From Megalonaias nervosa (taxonomy: Eukaryota; Mollusca; Bivalvia; Unionida; Unionidae), in assembly GCA_016617855.1 (NCBI GenBank), contig JAECUM010092838.1, forward strand, positions 96,601-160,600: 64,000 bases of DNA, read 5' to 3'. Position 1 is the stretch's first letter. Each line of letters opens with the position of its first letter. Positions 1-64,000 of this stretch are shown in pieces. A program made the translations under genes and the position numbers. The notes beneath the pieces are model-generated. The model saw only the letters and a program-made list of their open reading frames with translations, did not search any database and was not told where the DNA came from.

Positions 1-1339
1 ACTAATACAGTGTAGATTGAGAGATCTACATGCAGTTTAGTTAGCATCAATATCAATGTGCATATATGACTGACCCATGCATACTAGGTTAGTACCATGT
101 ACCATTTTCTGCAATTCTCTATGAACTGTATGTCAAATTCAGCAGCCACAGTAGTGTAAAATTACAGGAAAGACCAAACACAGCTGTTACCCAAGACTAA
201 TGACACTATAATCCTTTTTTTGATTATTGGGCAACTATTTTGCCTGAATCACCCCCAAGCACAGACCCTACATTCCACTCTCCCCCTACAACCTTCCATT
301 TACTGAAAGTTAACCATAGTTGCCTGGCCTGTATTCTTTTAAATGAAGACTTGTCAGTATTAGTCAAGTAGGTGAAGTAATTTGATAGCCGATAGATACT
401 CTGCATAATGGTCTGGGCTTGTCTCATTATAACTTCTTGTAAATTGGAACCCACCATGATTAGAAAGCTGCACACTAAAGTTAGCCACCACTGAATCAGG
501 AATTAGTTCTTTTTAAATTATTTTTTATTCTTGGAAAATTTAAAGGTTTGGCATCTACAAAATTGGAGGGTTCAAATATTTATATTAATGACAACATTTA
601 AATCTGGAAGTATTTCAGGAGAAAAACAAACTAGGATATTATTTGATTCAAAGCTACAAATACACAATACAAATTAAAATGACACCAAAATAATCTGACT
701 AATGGAATTTAATGTATGTAATGCCATGATATAATGTACATGAATGTCATTAGACAAAAAAAAGATATATATCATGCACTGTAATATAGCAATATTATTT
801 TAATGTGTTTGGTAGCATTGGTTAGTCTTTTTACTAGTATGGATATGAGATGTATAACAAAATTTTGATTTGGTTGGGCTACTTTAAGACTTTTTACCTA
901 AATGGCATTTGTGAACTCATAACATCAACTCTTGTTGAAAGTATAATGTGTTACCAAAGGACACAAAATTCATTCTGCACATACTCCATTGTTTTCCAAG
1001 CTGGTCTTATCCATAATTTATGTCATCTACTTAGTGTGTTACTTGTCATATTGCTTTTTTCAGTTTTAAATCTGAGTGCTCAATTTAATCTCAAAGGTAT
1101 CTTTTTTGTTAATATCTATAACATGTTTAATTGAAATTTATACATCCTGTACAATAAAATTACTTAGTAAAATCAGTTTGAATCTCTTTCATTAGAGGGA
1201 GAGCTGACTGCATAACCCCAAACCTGTCATTTACAGATTACTCCCTAGCTTTAAAAGGCAAGCTAGCATGTACTGTATCATTTCTATCAATTCAATGGTT
1301 TGGGGCAAGAAATTGTCTAAAAATTCTTTGTCTTTCTTT

Positions 1340-2045
1340 GGGTAATGATAGCCATATTTGATGGCAGATAGGCATCATTTGTATACTTTTCTAAGTTCTG
1401 TATGCCAGGATGCTTTATGCCTAATTTGGTCAAAATAAGTCATGTTTATTCCTTAGAAGTCATGTAAATGTTGTTCTATTGTTAGTAATAGTTTTGTACA
1501 AGTTTGAATCATGCCAGGATGTTTTCTTTCAAGTATGGTCCAACTTTAATTAGCATCTTGGAGAAGATGTCACTTAAAGGTTTTCTATTCTTTTGCAATG
1601 GTGGCCATATTGGATGACAGATCAATTACAATGGTATACATAAAAGGTCTTCATGTTAAGATGCTTTTTGTGAGTTTGGTCAGATTTTAGTCAGCAGTTT
1701 TGAAGAAGACTTTTAATGGTTCCTCCATTTAGTAGTAATAGCCATATCTGAAGTCAGATAAACATTATTTGTACACATCTAAATGGTCTTCAAGCTGGGA
1801 TACTTTCTGCCAAATCTTATCAAATTCTGTTCAGTGAATTTTTTTCACAAGAAGTTATTTTAAAGGTTTTTGACTCTTTTTTGAAAGCCCTCCATGACAG
1901 GATACTCGTGCCAAATTTGGTCAAAATTAGTCCAGTGGTTGTTGAAAAGGACTTTGAAAACAGCAATTGTTGCCAGACACATGACAGGTACATGGCTGTA
2001 TCATTATAAGCTCACTGGACTTTATGGTCAGGTGAGCAAATAAAA
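1340..2045. repeat. Degenerate interspersed repeat block
   Basis: Variants of gccatatttgatggcagat, then a short spacer and gccaggatgctt...tttggtcaaaa, recur at about 1349, 1605, 1741 and 1900. The block ends with ctcactggactttatggtc and aggtgagc. A similar gccatattggatgttgagc segment is at about 41.7-41.9 kb. It looks like an old multicopy element; the class is not identifiable by eye. Confidence 0.4.
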
Positions 2046-3101
2046 TCTAGATGATGTGATAGAATTGATAAACAGGTAATTTTATACGTTTTTAATTAGG
2101 AATTATTTTGAATCTTGCCAGCAAGCAAAAGGTAAGAGGCTATACAGAATCACTCTGATGTATTCCTGTTCTCTCAAAAACAGTGTCATCAATGAATATT
2201 TTATTCACATTTAAGAAATTTTTGACAGCTTATAGGTTTTGAAATAAACTGTAATGAATGCCTTATTTTCACTGGTCAAACAAATTTCACTTGAAGAAAC
2301 AATATCTGTAACTCTTTTTAGAATGATTTACAGAATGAATGGTCATTTAGTTTTCATGAAAAAAACTGAAGAACAAAAAAAGCAAGAACAACCATGCATG
2401 ATTTGTAATATCTAAGTCAATAATGAACTGACTCATTGATATATTTTTAACTTGAACCATTTTTAGACGTGTGGCTGTATCTGATGAATCAAAAACTTTA
2501 TCATTTTAAATTAATGAAAATAGAAAAGTATCTTTTAATATTTATGGGAAAAAGACATATAATTTAATCCTGGTACACTAAATGTATGGAAAGTATGGTA
2601 TAACAATCCTGGCTGTGTTTGGTCTTTAACGCAACCCGACTACATAAAACAATGGTTGCTAAGTTTGAAAGGAGGTCTATTAACATCTTGAAACTCAATA
2701 TGCTTTAATTTCTGTGCTATGGATATAGTTGGAATACAATTTCTATGGATATAGTTAGAAAGAAAACCACTTCCATGATATAGTCACAAATACTATAATT
2801 TCGATGGATTATTCAGAAATAACACAATTTCCAGGATGAACAATAGTAATGGATACAAGTTAATGTAAAAGTGTCCACCACCTAAATCTAAGATGTTTGG
2901 ATATTAGAAATTTAACATACCTCATCAGGCCAACATAACCTCTGCCTTTATTTGTTGGTGCATTGCTGTTGGTAAATACATCATGATTTAATTTTTTTGC
3001 ATTTTTTGCAGTAACCTTACTTTAGTGAATATTGGGAATCTAACTACAATTAATGTAGCTCTAACTTTCAGTCACATAATTTATTACATCCGCATTAAAT
3101 T

Positions 3102-4535
3102 ACATGGTCAATTTTTGGTGTCTGATATGAAATTCAATGCCTATTCAATTTAACATGATCACGTTTGTTTTTAATATGATATCCAATACCCATTCAATAT
3201 AACATGATCAATTTGGTGTTTGATATGATGTCCAATATCCATTCAATTTAACATGATCAGTTTGGTGTTTGATATTATGTTCAAGTAACCCATTCAATTT
3301 AACATGATCAATTTGGTGTTTTATATTATGTTCAAGTAACCCATTTAATTTAACATAATCAATTTGGTGTTTTATATTATGTTCAAGTAACCCATTCAAT
3401 TTAGCATGATCAATTTGGTGTTTGACATGATGTCCAATATCCATTCAATATAACATGATCAATTTTGTGTTTTATATTATGTTCAAGTAACCCATTCAAT
3501 TTAGCATGATTAATTTGGTGTTTTATATTATGTTCAAGTATCCCATTCAATTGAACATGATCAATTTGGTGTTTTATATTATGTTCAAGTAACCCATTCT
3601 ATTTAACATGATCAATTTGGTGTTTTATATTATGTTCAAGTAACCTATTCAATGTAACATGATCAATTTGGTGTTTGATATGATGTCCAATATCCATTCA
3701 ATTTAACATGATCAATTTGTTTCAAGTAATCCATTCAATTTAATATGATCAATTTGGTGTTTGATATGATGTTCAAGTAACCCATTCAATTTAACATAAT
3801 CAATTTGGTGTTTTATATGATGTCCAATATCAATTCAACATGATCAATTTGGTGTTTAATATTATGTTCAAGTAACCCATTCTATTTAACATGATCAATT
3901 TGGTGTTTGATATGATGTCCAATATCAATTCAATATAACATGATCAACTTGGTGTTTTATATTATATTCAAGTAACCCATTCAATTTAGCATGATCAATT
4001 TGGTGTTTTATATTATGTTCAAGTAACCCATTCAATGTAACATAATCAATTTGGTGTTTGATATGATGTCCAATATCAATTCAATATAACATGATCAATT
4101 TGGTGTTTGATCTTATGTTCAAGTAACCCATTCAATATAACATGATCAATTTGGTGTTTTATATTAAGTTCAAGTAACCCATTCAATTTAACATGATCAA
4201 TTTGGTGTTTTATATTATGTTCAAGTAACCCATTCAATTTAACATGATCAATTTGGTGTTTGATATAATGTTCAAGTAACCCATTCAATTTAACATGATC
4301 AATTTGGTGTTTGATATGATGTTCATGTAACCTATTCAATTTAACATGATCAATTTGATGTCTGATATGATGTTCAAGTAACCCATTCAATTTAACATGA
4401 TCAATTTGGTGTTTTATATTATGTTCAAGTAACCCATTCAATTTTACATGATCAATTTGGTGTTTGATATGATGTTCAAATAACCTATTCAATTTAACAT
4501 GATCAATTTGGTGTTTGGTATGATGTTCAATTCGA
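3102..4535. repeat. 51-bp satellite, about 28 copies
   Basis: Tandem units, consensus opening cccattcaatttaacatgat and continuing caatttggtg...gttcaagtaa, 51 bp each with some shortened units. Because 51 is divisible by 3 and one antisense frame lacks stops, long minus-strand open frames appear (17-residue period around KHQIDHVKLNG). There are two main variants (gttcaagtaacc and tccaatatccatt) interspersed along the array. Treated as intronic satellite, not a gene. Confidence 0.9.
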
Positions 4536-5306
4536 GTCTCTGTATCATACATCCAGACTAGAACTGTTTAGGATTTGTACATCTGTATTTTAATATTCTT
4601 GGATGTGCCAATTTCAACTTTTATTACAGTAATACCCACTTGTTTTGAATTTCATTTACTCTACCAAAACTACCAAATATTTGGAAAGCATAAAACAGCA
4701 TTACATATAGCAAGTATAAAAGTCACATTCATTGTGTCTTCAGGAATGATTCTGCTATACAGTCCTACCCACTTATGTCGACATCTCTTATGTCGACAAG
4801 CCGCCTATTTCGACAAAAAAGCAAAGTCCCGGTCCCTTGGTCTACTATTACTACCAAAATTGTCATGCTTATGTCGACGTCGAGATAAAAAAATAAACGT
4901 ACATGTCGACAGAAGCCCTTGATCCCAGCTTGAACAAAGCCTTTGTTTTCTAATCATTTATGTCGACAAGCTGCCAATTCCGACCCAAACATTGTTCAAC
5001 AATTAGTTGATCTTGCCGCCAGGCTTTAATTTTCTCGCCTAATCATTTATGTCGGCAAGCGGCCAGTTCCGACCTGTACTTTACTCAACAATTAGTTGAT
5101 CTTGCCGGCAGGCTTTAATGTCGCGGTCGGATAAAAAAAAAAAAACAAACAGGCTTTTGTTTGGTCCTGTAAAGTTGGCCTCTCGCGGCGACTTAAATAA
5201 AAGCAATGAAATCTGATCTGATTCTTGCATTTTCCAAAGTGATCGGTGATTAAAACAAGTTTATTGCGCTGTGAAAGTTTCCTTTTTAACTTTATTTATA
5301 TTTACG

Positions 5307-5425
5307 ATGGCTACCAACGGCAGTGTAAACGCAGATTAAATTTACAGTCTCTGGAAACTAAATATCTGGCTGTTAAGGAAGTTGAGGGTGGGACATCTCG
5401 CAAAGATGTCTGTGAAAAATTTTAA
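5307..5425 (+). pseudogene. Relic of a pogo/CENP-B-type HTH transposase start
   Basis: ATG begins MATNGSVNAD then a stop; in a shifted frame the sequence continues KYLAVKEVEGGTSRKDVCEKF before another stop. K-x-L-x-x-x-K-E-V-E-x-G-x-S-x-x-D-V is the pattern of the N-terminal psq/CENP-B helix-turn-helix of Tigger/pogo transposases. Everything downstream of it, including the DDE domain, is missing. Confidence 0.65.
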
Positions 5426-5929
5426 ATGTATTGAGCAGACATTGTTACAATATTGTATTATAAGAATCATTTTCTTTTAATACCTCATTAGCATGTGTCA
5501 ATGTATACAATATTATGCCTTCATTAATCATATCAGCCGCATATCTCTTGTTCCCTTTTATGTACTTTTCACGATGACTTCTGTAACTAAATACACGTAC
5601 TGTTTAAACCAACTTGTTGACAGGTTTTCATTTCCCTGTGAATAGCCCCGTCCCCTTGGTAGCCTCAGTAAGATGGGAATTGACTGACCAAAATCTAGGC
5701 CCCAAGCGTGTAAATAACAACTATGCAACCATGTGCTTATGCCGACATTGAATAATCGTAGTGAATGTTTTTCATATCAGGATGTGACCGATGCAATATT
5801 TTATTGTGGATTTTATTACACAAAGGTAACCAAAATGTAATTTGTCAATATACAAGTGTATTTGACACTGGTTTTCTCTTCATGTAATCAAAATTTGCAT
5901 TGTTTGGTTTCTCAAAGTGTAAATGCTAC

Positions 5930-6100
5930 CACAGGAGTCTGCAGTTTTATCAATAAAGCACAACGAAATTTCTGACAACATGAAATCACCTTAACGGTAT
6001 TATAAATTAACAATTAACAATAATTTATAATACCGTTAAGGTGATTTCATGTTGTCAGAAATTTCGTCGTGCTTTATTGATAAAACTGCAGACTCCTGTG
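5930..6100. repeat. Long near-perfect hairpin
   Basis: Arms of about 80 bp (5930-6009 and 6021-6100) are reverse complements with one visible mismatch, separated by an 11-nt loop (acaattaacaa). It lies inside the Tigger-like element close to its right end. Confidence 0.9.
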
Positions 6101-7644
6101 ATGCTACTCACTGACGACAGGTCACCCCTTACTGACGAATTTAACTGGTATCTTTTTTTCAGTAACCCCCCCCAAACACTTTTCTCGACATCCGCCTATG
6201 TCGACAATATTTCCTCGGGCCCGAGGATGTCGACATAAACGGGTAGGACTGTAGCAGCATAATTTTGTTTTACATGACAACATAATTTTTTAAAAAAATA
6301 TTTTTTTTTGACAAAACAGTTGTATTTGTCACAAATTAATTTTAAATATTACAAATATAAATATATTCATGATCCTTTAATCACATGTTTGACATGTGTC
6401 ACATATGCAAAATTGGTTACCAAATGGGATGTTGTAGAAGATATTCAGTTCAAATCCAAATTTACAAAAAATAAATTTTGGCTTAAAAAACAAAAATGTC
6501 TTTTTTAAAGTCATTTTCTAGAATATGTTAATTTGTTAAGGACATATATTCCTTTGTAAGACTGATAATCATCCGAAGATTTTCAAGATAGCAGTTGTTT
6601 TCTGATTGAATTTTACATAATTTCTCAAGTTCGCTAAATATGTTCTCGTTTGTTGAGTCTTGTGTTTTATGTTTACTGTCCCACTCTGATAAATATCATG
6701 CCTGGGTGTTGACTGAAAGTTTCACTGCCTATTATATCAGCTGTAAATTATAGGTTTTAGCGTCAACACTTCCTATTTTAATTAACAAGCTCTTTAATGT
6801 CAGGAAAATGACTTTTGCAGGGTGTTATCTATATTTTATAGTGAATCAACTCTAGTTACAGTTTTTAGGTTACAACTTACACAACTAACATCTAGCAAAT
6901 TCATCTACTGTAAGGTACTGGCCATTTCATCTTTTTTAAGGGGAGCTACAATTTTCTATTGAGCAAGATATTTTCTTTTCTTTTATCTCAAGGTGTTCTT
7001 TTTTTAAAATAAAAAGGACATGTTATTTGGCTGTAAATCAGAGCAAGAGGAAGCTATAGTCAGATGGAAATTTTCTTTAATATACACATGCCTGTCTCCT
7101 ATCTCAGAACATTAAAGTGTTGGTCCCTAATGTAATTGTGGTATTCCTTTTGAACAATGTTGGAAATTACAATTGTATGTAATTGTTTTCTAACACAGGC
7201 AAAACATTTTCTTAAAGCAATTCATGCTGTTCTTAAAATGCTGTGGTATAGCTTGTAGTAAGATTTGTAAAAATTATCATTTACTAAAATCAAAATGTTA
7301 GCTGCAGGGACCATAATTTATGTAAAATGTTTAGCTGTAGGGACCATAAATCCTGGATCTCAACATGTATGTAAATTGTTTAGCTGTAGGTAATTGTCCA
7401 CAGAGTTGAAAATGTTTATGTCATTATTTAACTGTATTGAACATGGATCTTTAATTCTAGCATGTGTGTAAAATCCTTGGTTTTAAGTCAGTTTATGGGT
7501 AAATTTGAAAATAACATGTTATGAATATAGAGAAAAAGGTGTTTATTAGTGCATGTTACATATGACACATTAATTAGATGTATTGAAAAGTTCTCTACAA
7601 TTAGTGTACCGATAGCTACATTGTTTGCTTTTATTTTATTTTAG

Positions 7645-60411
<52,767 letters not shown>

Positions 60412-60417
<6 letters not shown>

Positions 60418-60800
60418 GTAAACATAAACTTCCAAGAGTCTAAACATGTAGCAGAGGTAAACATAAAACTTGCATGTGTGTAAACAGGTAACAGAAGTAA
60501 ACATAAAACTTGCATGAGTCTAAACATAAAACTTGCGTGAGTCTAAACATGTAACAGAGGTAAATATAAAACTTGCATGAGTGTCAACATGTAGCAGAGA
60601 TAAACATAAAACTTACATGAGTGTCAACATGTAACAGAAGTAAACATAAAACTTGCATGAGTCTAAACATGTAACAGAGGTAAACATAAAACTTGCAAGA
60701 GTCTACACATGTAACAGGTAAACATAAAACTTGCATGAGTGTAAACATGTAAGAGAGGTAAACATAAAACTTGCAAGAGTTTAAACATGTAACAGATAAA
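60412..60800. repeat. 40-bp minisatellite seeded on the exon 16 donor
   Basis: Unit gtaacagaggtaaacataaa + acttgcatgagtctaaacat, about 9-10 copies. The first unit overlaps the exon 16/intron boundary (gacagag|gtaaacataaa), so the 5' splice site is repeated. About six copies keep an AG|gtaaa[ct] donor. Confidence 0.92.
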
Positions 60801-62867
60801 CAGCATAAATACCATGCAAAATTATGTGTTTTTCAGTTGACTTTGGAATTACACCAGTGATAAATAGAGGATATCTACGATTTGTGTGGTTATATAAGGA
60901 AGTATTTTACAAGTTAAGTGGAATGTTGTATTGTCATAAACAAAGCTAAGAGTGACAGTACAAAGTGTTTCCACTTCATGAAGGAAATATTTCTATATAT
61001 CTACTGAAAATCACATTGATTTTCTTATTATTGTATTTTTTAAGGCAAAATGCTATGATTTGCATGGATTTGTTTCTCCATTCTGTGTCAGTGCTATTAA
61101 TGGCTGCATTAATTACACTGATAAAAGATTCTGAAATTTTACAATAATTTGAATACAGCGACTTTTTACAAATTTAGATTGTACATATAAATGCTTCAGA
61201 TTTTGTATTTTGTCAAGTTAATGCATGTTTTCATGCAAAAAGGAAGAGATTTTATTTTTTTGCCACATTTCTTGTGTGGAAGGATACAGTGAATATTGTG
61301 AAAAACATTACTGGGGTGGGTGTGCAACATGACAGAATGCTTAAGCAGGATTTAGAGTATAAAATTGTTAAACAACAGATTTTAATGATTGTGACTTTAC
61401 TTGGATTTTTGTTGTTAGTTTTGCTTATTTCCTCAGTCAGACATGAATTTTTATGCATTGGCAGGCTTGCAGTCTATTTTGGTAACAGATGCTGTTCCTT
61501 AATTTTGTCAGTTTTGGTTTGCAATGAACAATAATCAATGCCTGATTTCTCCATCGTTTTCAGACATTATGATTATGATGATAGTTAAATGGCTATCTAT
61601 ACAACTTTATTACTATATGTAATCAAGAGTTTTTCTTAAAAATGTGTACCATTTGTCGTTGAGTGTAACAGGTACGATACTGTGTGGTTGACACAGAATA
61701 TCAAATAGCAACAGATAATGTAAGTTCAGTCACTGACAATTTGCTTGATTCATGTGGAAAACTAATTGCAAAACGGGCTTTCCTTATCAGCTGGGAGGCA
61801 GGTGATTTACCTGACTACTTTTACTTTACATCTGACTGCTTTAAAATAAAACCTATATCTCCATTGAGGGAGGTCCCTCAAACCCGCTGCCAACTTTGGC
61901 AACTCACCCTCCAACATTAAATATAATGGAAGGCCCTAAAAAAAAGTTAATACTTGAAGCCTGCTTTTTGTTGTTTGGTGTTCATTTTTATATGCATTTT
62001 TGATGGCACCTTTTACTTGATTACATAAATGTACACTAAGTGTTGATACATAGACAAAGCTACATATGCGTTTTCTTCCTAGTGGGTGGAAAGAACTAGG
62101 TTGATGTGGGGTAGGAATGTTTGTACACATATCAGACAAGTTCTTTCCCTTGACTTGGAACAAAACACTTATGTGGTTTTGTATTTATTACATATCCCGT
62201 TTTTATTCGCATATTCTGTTTATAATTTTTTGATGTATACTTGAAAAAAAAGAATTAGCTATTTGGCATTTTATTAAAGATAGAGTACAGCTGTCAACAT
62301 GTATGTATACGTAGGTGGGGTTAAGCCTATATATATGTACTGTGGCAGTTACATCATCAGTATGTCTGCATTACAGATATGTATTTACTATTTAGCTTTG
62401 AATTTTTGAAAATGTTGTACAAGTGGATTTAATTTACAGTCAAAGGCAAGATAAGTTTTTCTTTATTTCTCACATGGAACAGTGAGTGGCCCCTTTTCTT
62501 AAATTCAACTTCTGAAGAGAAATTTACTTCCAAGCAAATTTAAGGGCAGACTAACAGTAATTAAATATTATCAGGTTTAGACAGAAAACTAATTCATTTA
62601 CAGTACATTCAAACTCTTATTTTATTGTATGTTTTCAGTTAATAAACAAAATTATGTATGCATTAAACTTATAGTGATAATTAAAGTATAAAATTAAGAA
62701 ATCAAAGATTCGGTCTCTTCTAAAATGTAGATTAAATTTTTATATTCCTTTGGATATTTTTTAACAAGAAGAATCTTTACAATATTACAGCATTGATCTA
62801 TTTTCTTCTCTTTATTTTCTACTTGAACAGTTGCAAGAATTTTAAATTGTAAACATACTCATTGTGC

Positions 62868-63438
62868 CCCAGCGACCTTGCTAACACTGTTCATAATGAA
62901 TGTAACACTTCTAATTTAGGTCTTGAGATACGCCTACTTTGCTAACACTGTACATAATGAATGTAACACTTCTAATTTGGGTCTTGAGATACGCCTACCT
63001 TGCTAACACTGTACATAATGAATGTAACACTTCTAATTTGGGTCATACGCCTACCTTGCTAACACTGTACATAATGAATGTAACACTTCTAATTTGGGTC
63101 TTGAGATACGCCTACCTTGTTAACACTGTACATAATGAATGTAACACTTCTAATTTGGCTCTTGAGATACGCCTACCTTGCTAACACTGTACATAATGAA
63201 TGTAACACTTACAATCAAAACTGTTTCTTGAGATACGCCTACCTTGCTAACACTACATAATGAATGTAACACTTACAATCAAAACTGTTTCTTGAGATAC
63301 GCCTACCTTGCTAACACTGTACATAATGAATGTAACACTTACAATCAAAACTGTTTCTTGAGATACGCCTACCTTGCTAACACTACATAATAAACGTAAC
63401 ACTTACAATCAAAACTGTTTCTTGAGATACGCCTACCT
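62868..63438. repeat. About 60-bp tandem array, two variants
   Basis: Nine or so units of ttgctaacactgtacataat + gaatgtaacactt + variable + cttgagatacgcctacc. The first five or six carry ctaatttgggt in the variable slot (variant A) and the last four carry acaatcaaaactgttt (variant B). Units range from 56 to 65 bp. Confidence 0.9.
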
Positions 63439-63698
63439 TTATGTTGTCAGTTTTATCCTAAGATTTAATAGACAGATTGTAATTCCCTCCAATTAAACTC
63501 CTTTAAAAATATATTTCAGAAGACTGTATTTTAGGTGATTTATATTGTGGAATGTCTCTTGGGAATTAAACTTGGGGTAAAGTTTTGTCCAAATGTGGGG
63601 CATTTCTAACCATGCCTTGAATCTTGAGACAACTCCATGAGTCTCTCTTACTTTGGATTTCTAAAAATTTTAATACAAGATTTTAGCAGCAAAGTACT

Positions 63699-63733
<35 letters not shown>

Positions 63734-63742
63734 GTCTCTCTT
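63699..63742. repeat. (CT)n microsatellite
   Basis: About 44 bp of CT repeats with two CTGT interruptions. Confidence 0.97.
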
Positions 63743-64000
63743 TCTTCATGTGACTTTTCACACGAGCTTCGTTTGAGAACTTACTGTCAAATAGTCTGTC
63801 CAAGATCTTGTCCACCTCAACAGTGAAATGCACATAAACTGCCCTTTGCTACTTACAGTACTTGCCCATTATCCCCAGCACCAAAAGCAGCCATTTGTAA
63901 CTGGATTTGACCTGAATGGATGCCTGGATTAAATGACAACATAAACACAATGTGATGAAAGATGGAAGTTTATGAAATGAATTAATAAATATATGTGCAT

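Larger units (their letters stand above)
4760..6251. mobile_element. Internally deleted Tigger/pogo-like DNA transposon
   Basis: Terminal inverted repeats of about 26 bp: the left end begins cagtcctacccacttatgtc, and the right end is its complement except for two bases (acataaacgggtaggactg). The element is flanked by TA on both sides (4758-4759, 6252-6253), the Tc1/mariner/pogo target duplication. Inside are repeated atgtcgaca motifs, an approximately 88-bp tandem duplication (4952-5126), a transposase N-terminus relic and a long hairpin. At 1.5 kb without a DDE core it is non-autonomous. Confidence 0.85.
1..7644 (+). other. Intron upstream of exon 1, no exon found
   Basis: No segment reads as kinesin motor with matching splice sites, although the exon before 7645 must encode motor sequence, so this appears to be the 3' part of a large intron. 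It holds degenerate repeats at 1.3-2.0 kb, the 51-bp satellite and the Tigger-like element. 6254-7644 is AT-rich with nothing recognised. Confidence 0.6.
60418..64000 (+). other. CENPE: Intron after exon 16, to window end
   Basis: No further type-K or other exon was found. Holds the 40-bp minisatellite, a 56-65-bp tandem array and a CT-rich microsatellite. 60800-62860 shows nothing recognised. Confidence 0.6.

Noticed and set aside
850..1134. 94-codon plus-strand frame, considered as a motor exon
   Set aside because: Hydrophobic, low-complexity composition, no kinesin motif and no matching splice sites.
4076..4552. 158-codon minus-strand open frame with 17-residue repeats
   Set aside because: It is generated by the 51-bp satellite, whose period is divisible by three; no splice, homology or composition support for a protein.
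5307..5425. A host CENP-B gene fragment next to CENP-E
   Set aside because: The HTH relic lies inside an element with inverted ends and TA duplication, so it is transposase, from which CENP-B itself derives.
60418..60800. Possible CRISPR-like array
   Set aside because: Direct tandem repeats without unique spacers in an animal intron; it is a minisatellite.
61684..61920. 78-codon plus-strand frame after a cag, considered as a further CENP-E exon
   Set aside because: No heptad pattern, no good donor and no similarity to the K-type exon expected after exon 16.

Overview
The window is AT-rich, repeat-laden animal genomic DNA. It holds one multi-exon gene on the + strand, open at both ends, and nearly everything else is intron packed with mobile elements and tandem repeats. 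The organism is probably a lophotrochozoan, most likely a bivalve mollusc. That is inferred from 0.4-7 kb introns, tRNA-headed SINEs, and piggyBac, Tigger, DIRS-like, LINE and MITE content; no diagnostic marker is present.

The host gene looks like a centromere protein E (CENP-E, kinesin-7) ortholog. Sixteen exons can be placed by reading frame and splice sites between 7645 and 60417. Exon 1 encodes the end of the kinesin motor and the neck (FASRAKTIRNKPHLNEV). Exon 3 carries KKRRMTWCPGK, matching the basic/TWC segment just after the CENP-E neck. Exons 4-16 are acidic coiled coil. The first exons of the motor lie upstream and the C-terminal kinetochore/tail region lies downstream. Exon phases are consistent throughout (0-0, 0-0, 0-1, 1-2, 2-0, then all 0-0), except exon 14, which has a 4-base deletion.

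Layout. 1-7644: intron with degenerate interspersed repeats, a 51-bp satellite (3.1-4.5 kb) and an internally deleted Tigger/pogo element (4760-6251) with a long hairpin. 7.6-21.5 kb: exons 1-6, with a 112-bp duplication across the exon 2 acceptor, a SINE, a Harbinger-like MITE, a 24-bp satellite, a hairpin repeat and copy A of a TIR element with 6-bp target duplications. 21.5-36.5 kb: exons 7-9, with an (AC)n tract, a minus-strand LINE remnant, SINEs and a DIRS-like retroelement relic. 36.5-49.6 kb: exons 10-11 and a complete but mutated piggyBac element (38069-40812). 49.6-60.4 kb: exons 12-16, an alternating series of two exon types (R12-K13-R14-K15-R16) produced by tandem exon-pair duplication; their introns carry copies B and C of the TIR element. 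60.4-64 kb: minisatellites and intron.

The most distinctive observations concern splice sites changed by repeat birth. The exon 2 acceptor is duplicated, creating a possible in-frame 30-nt mini-exon. The exon 16 donor has become the seed of a 40-bp minisatellite that clones the 5' splice site. Exon 14 is frameshifted but could be skipped without changing frame. The three-copy TIR element with 6-bp target duplications, one copy of which has an apparent empty site in the paralogous intron, is the best candidate for an undescribed mobile family.
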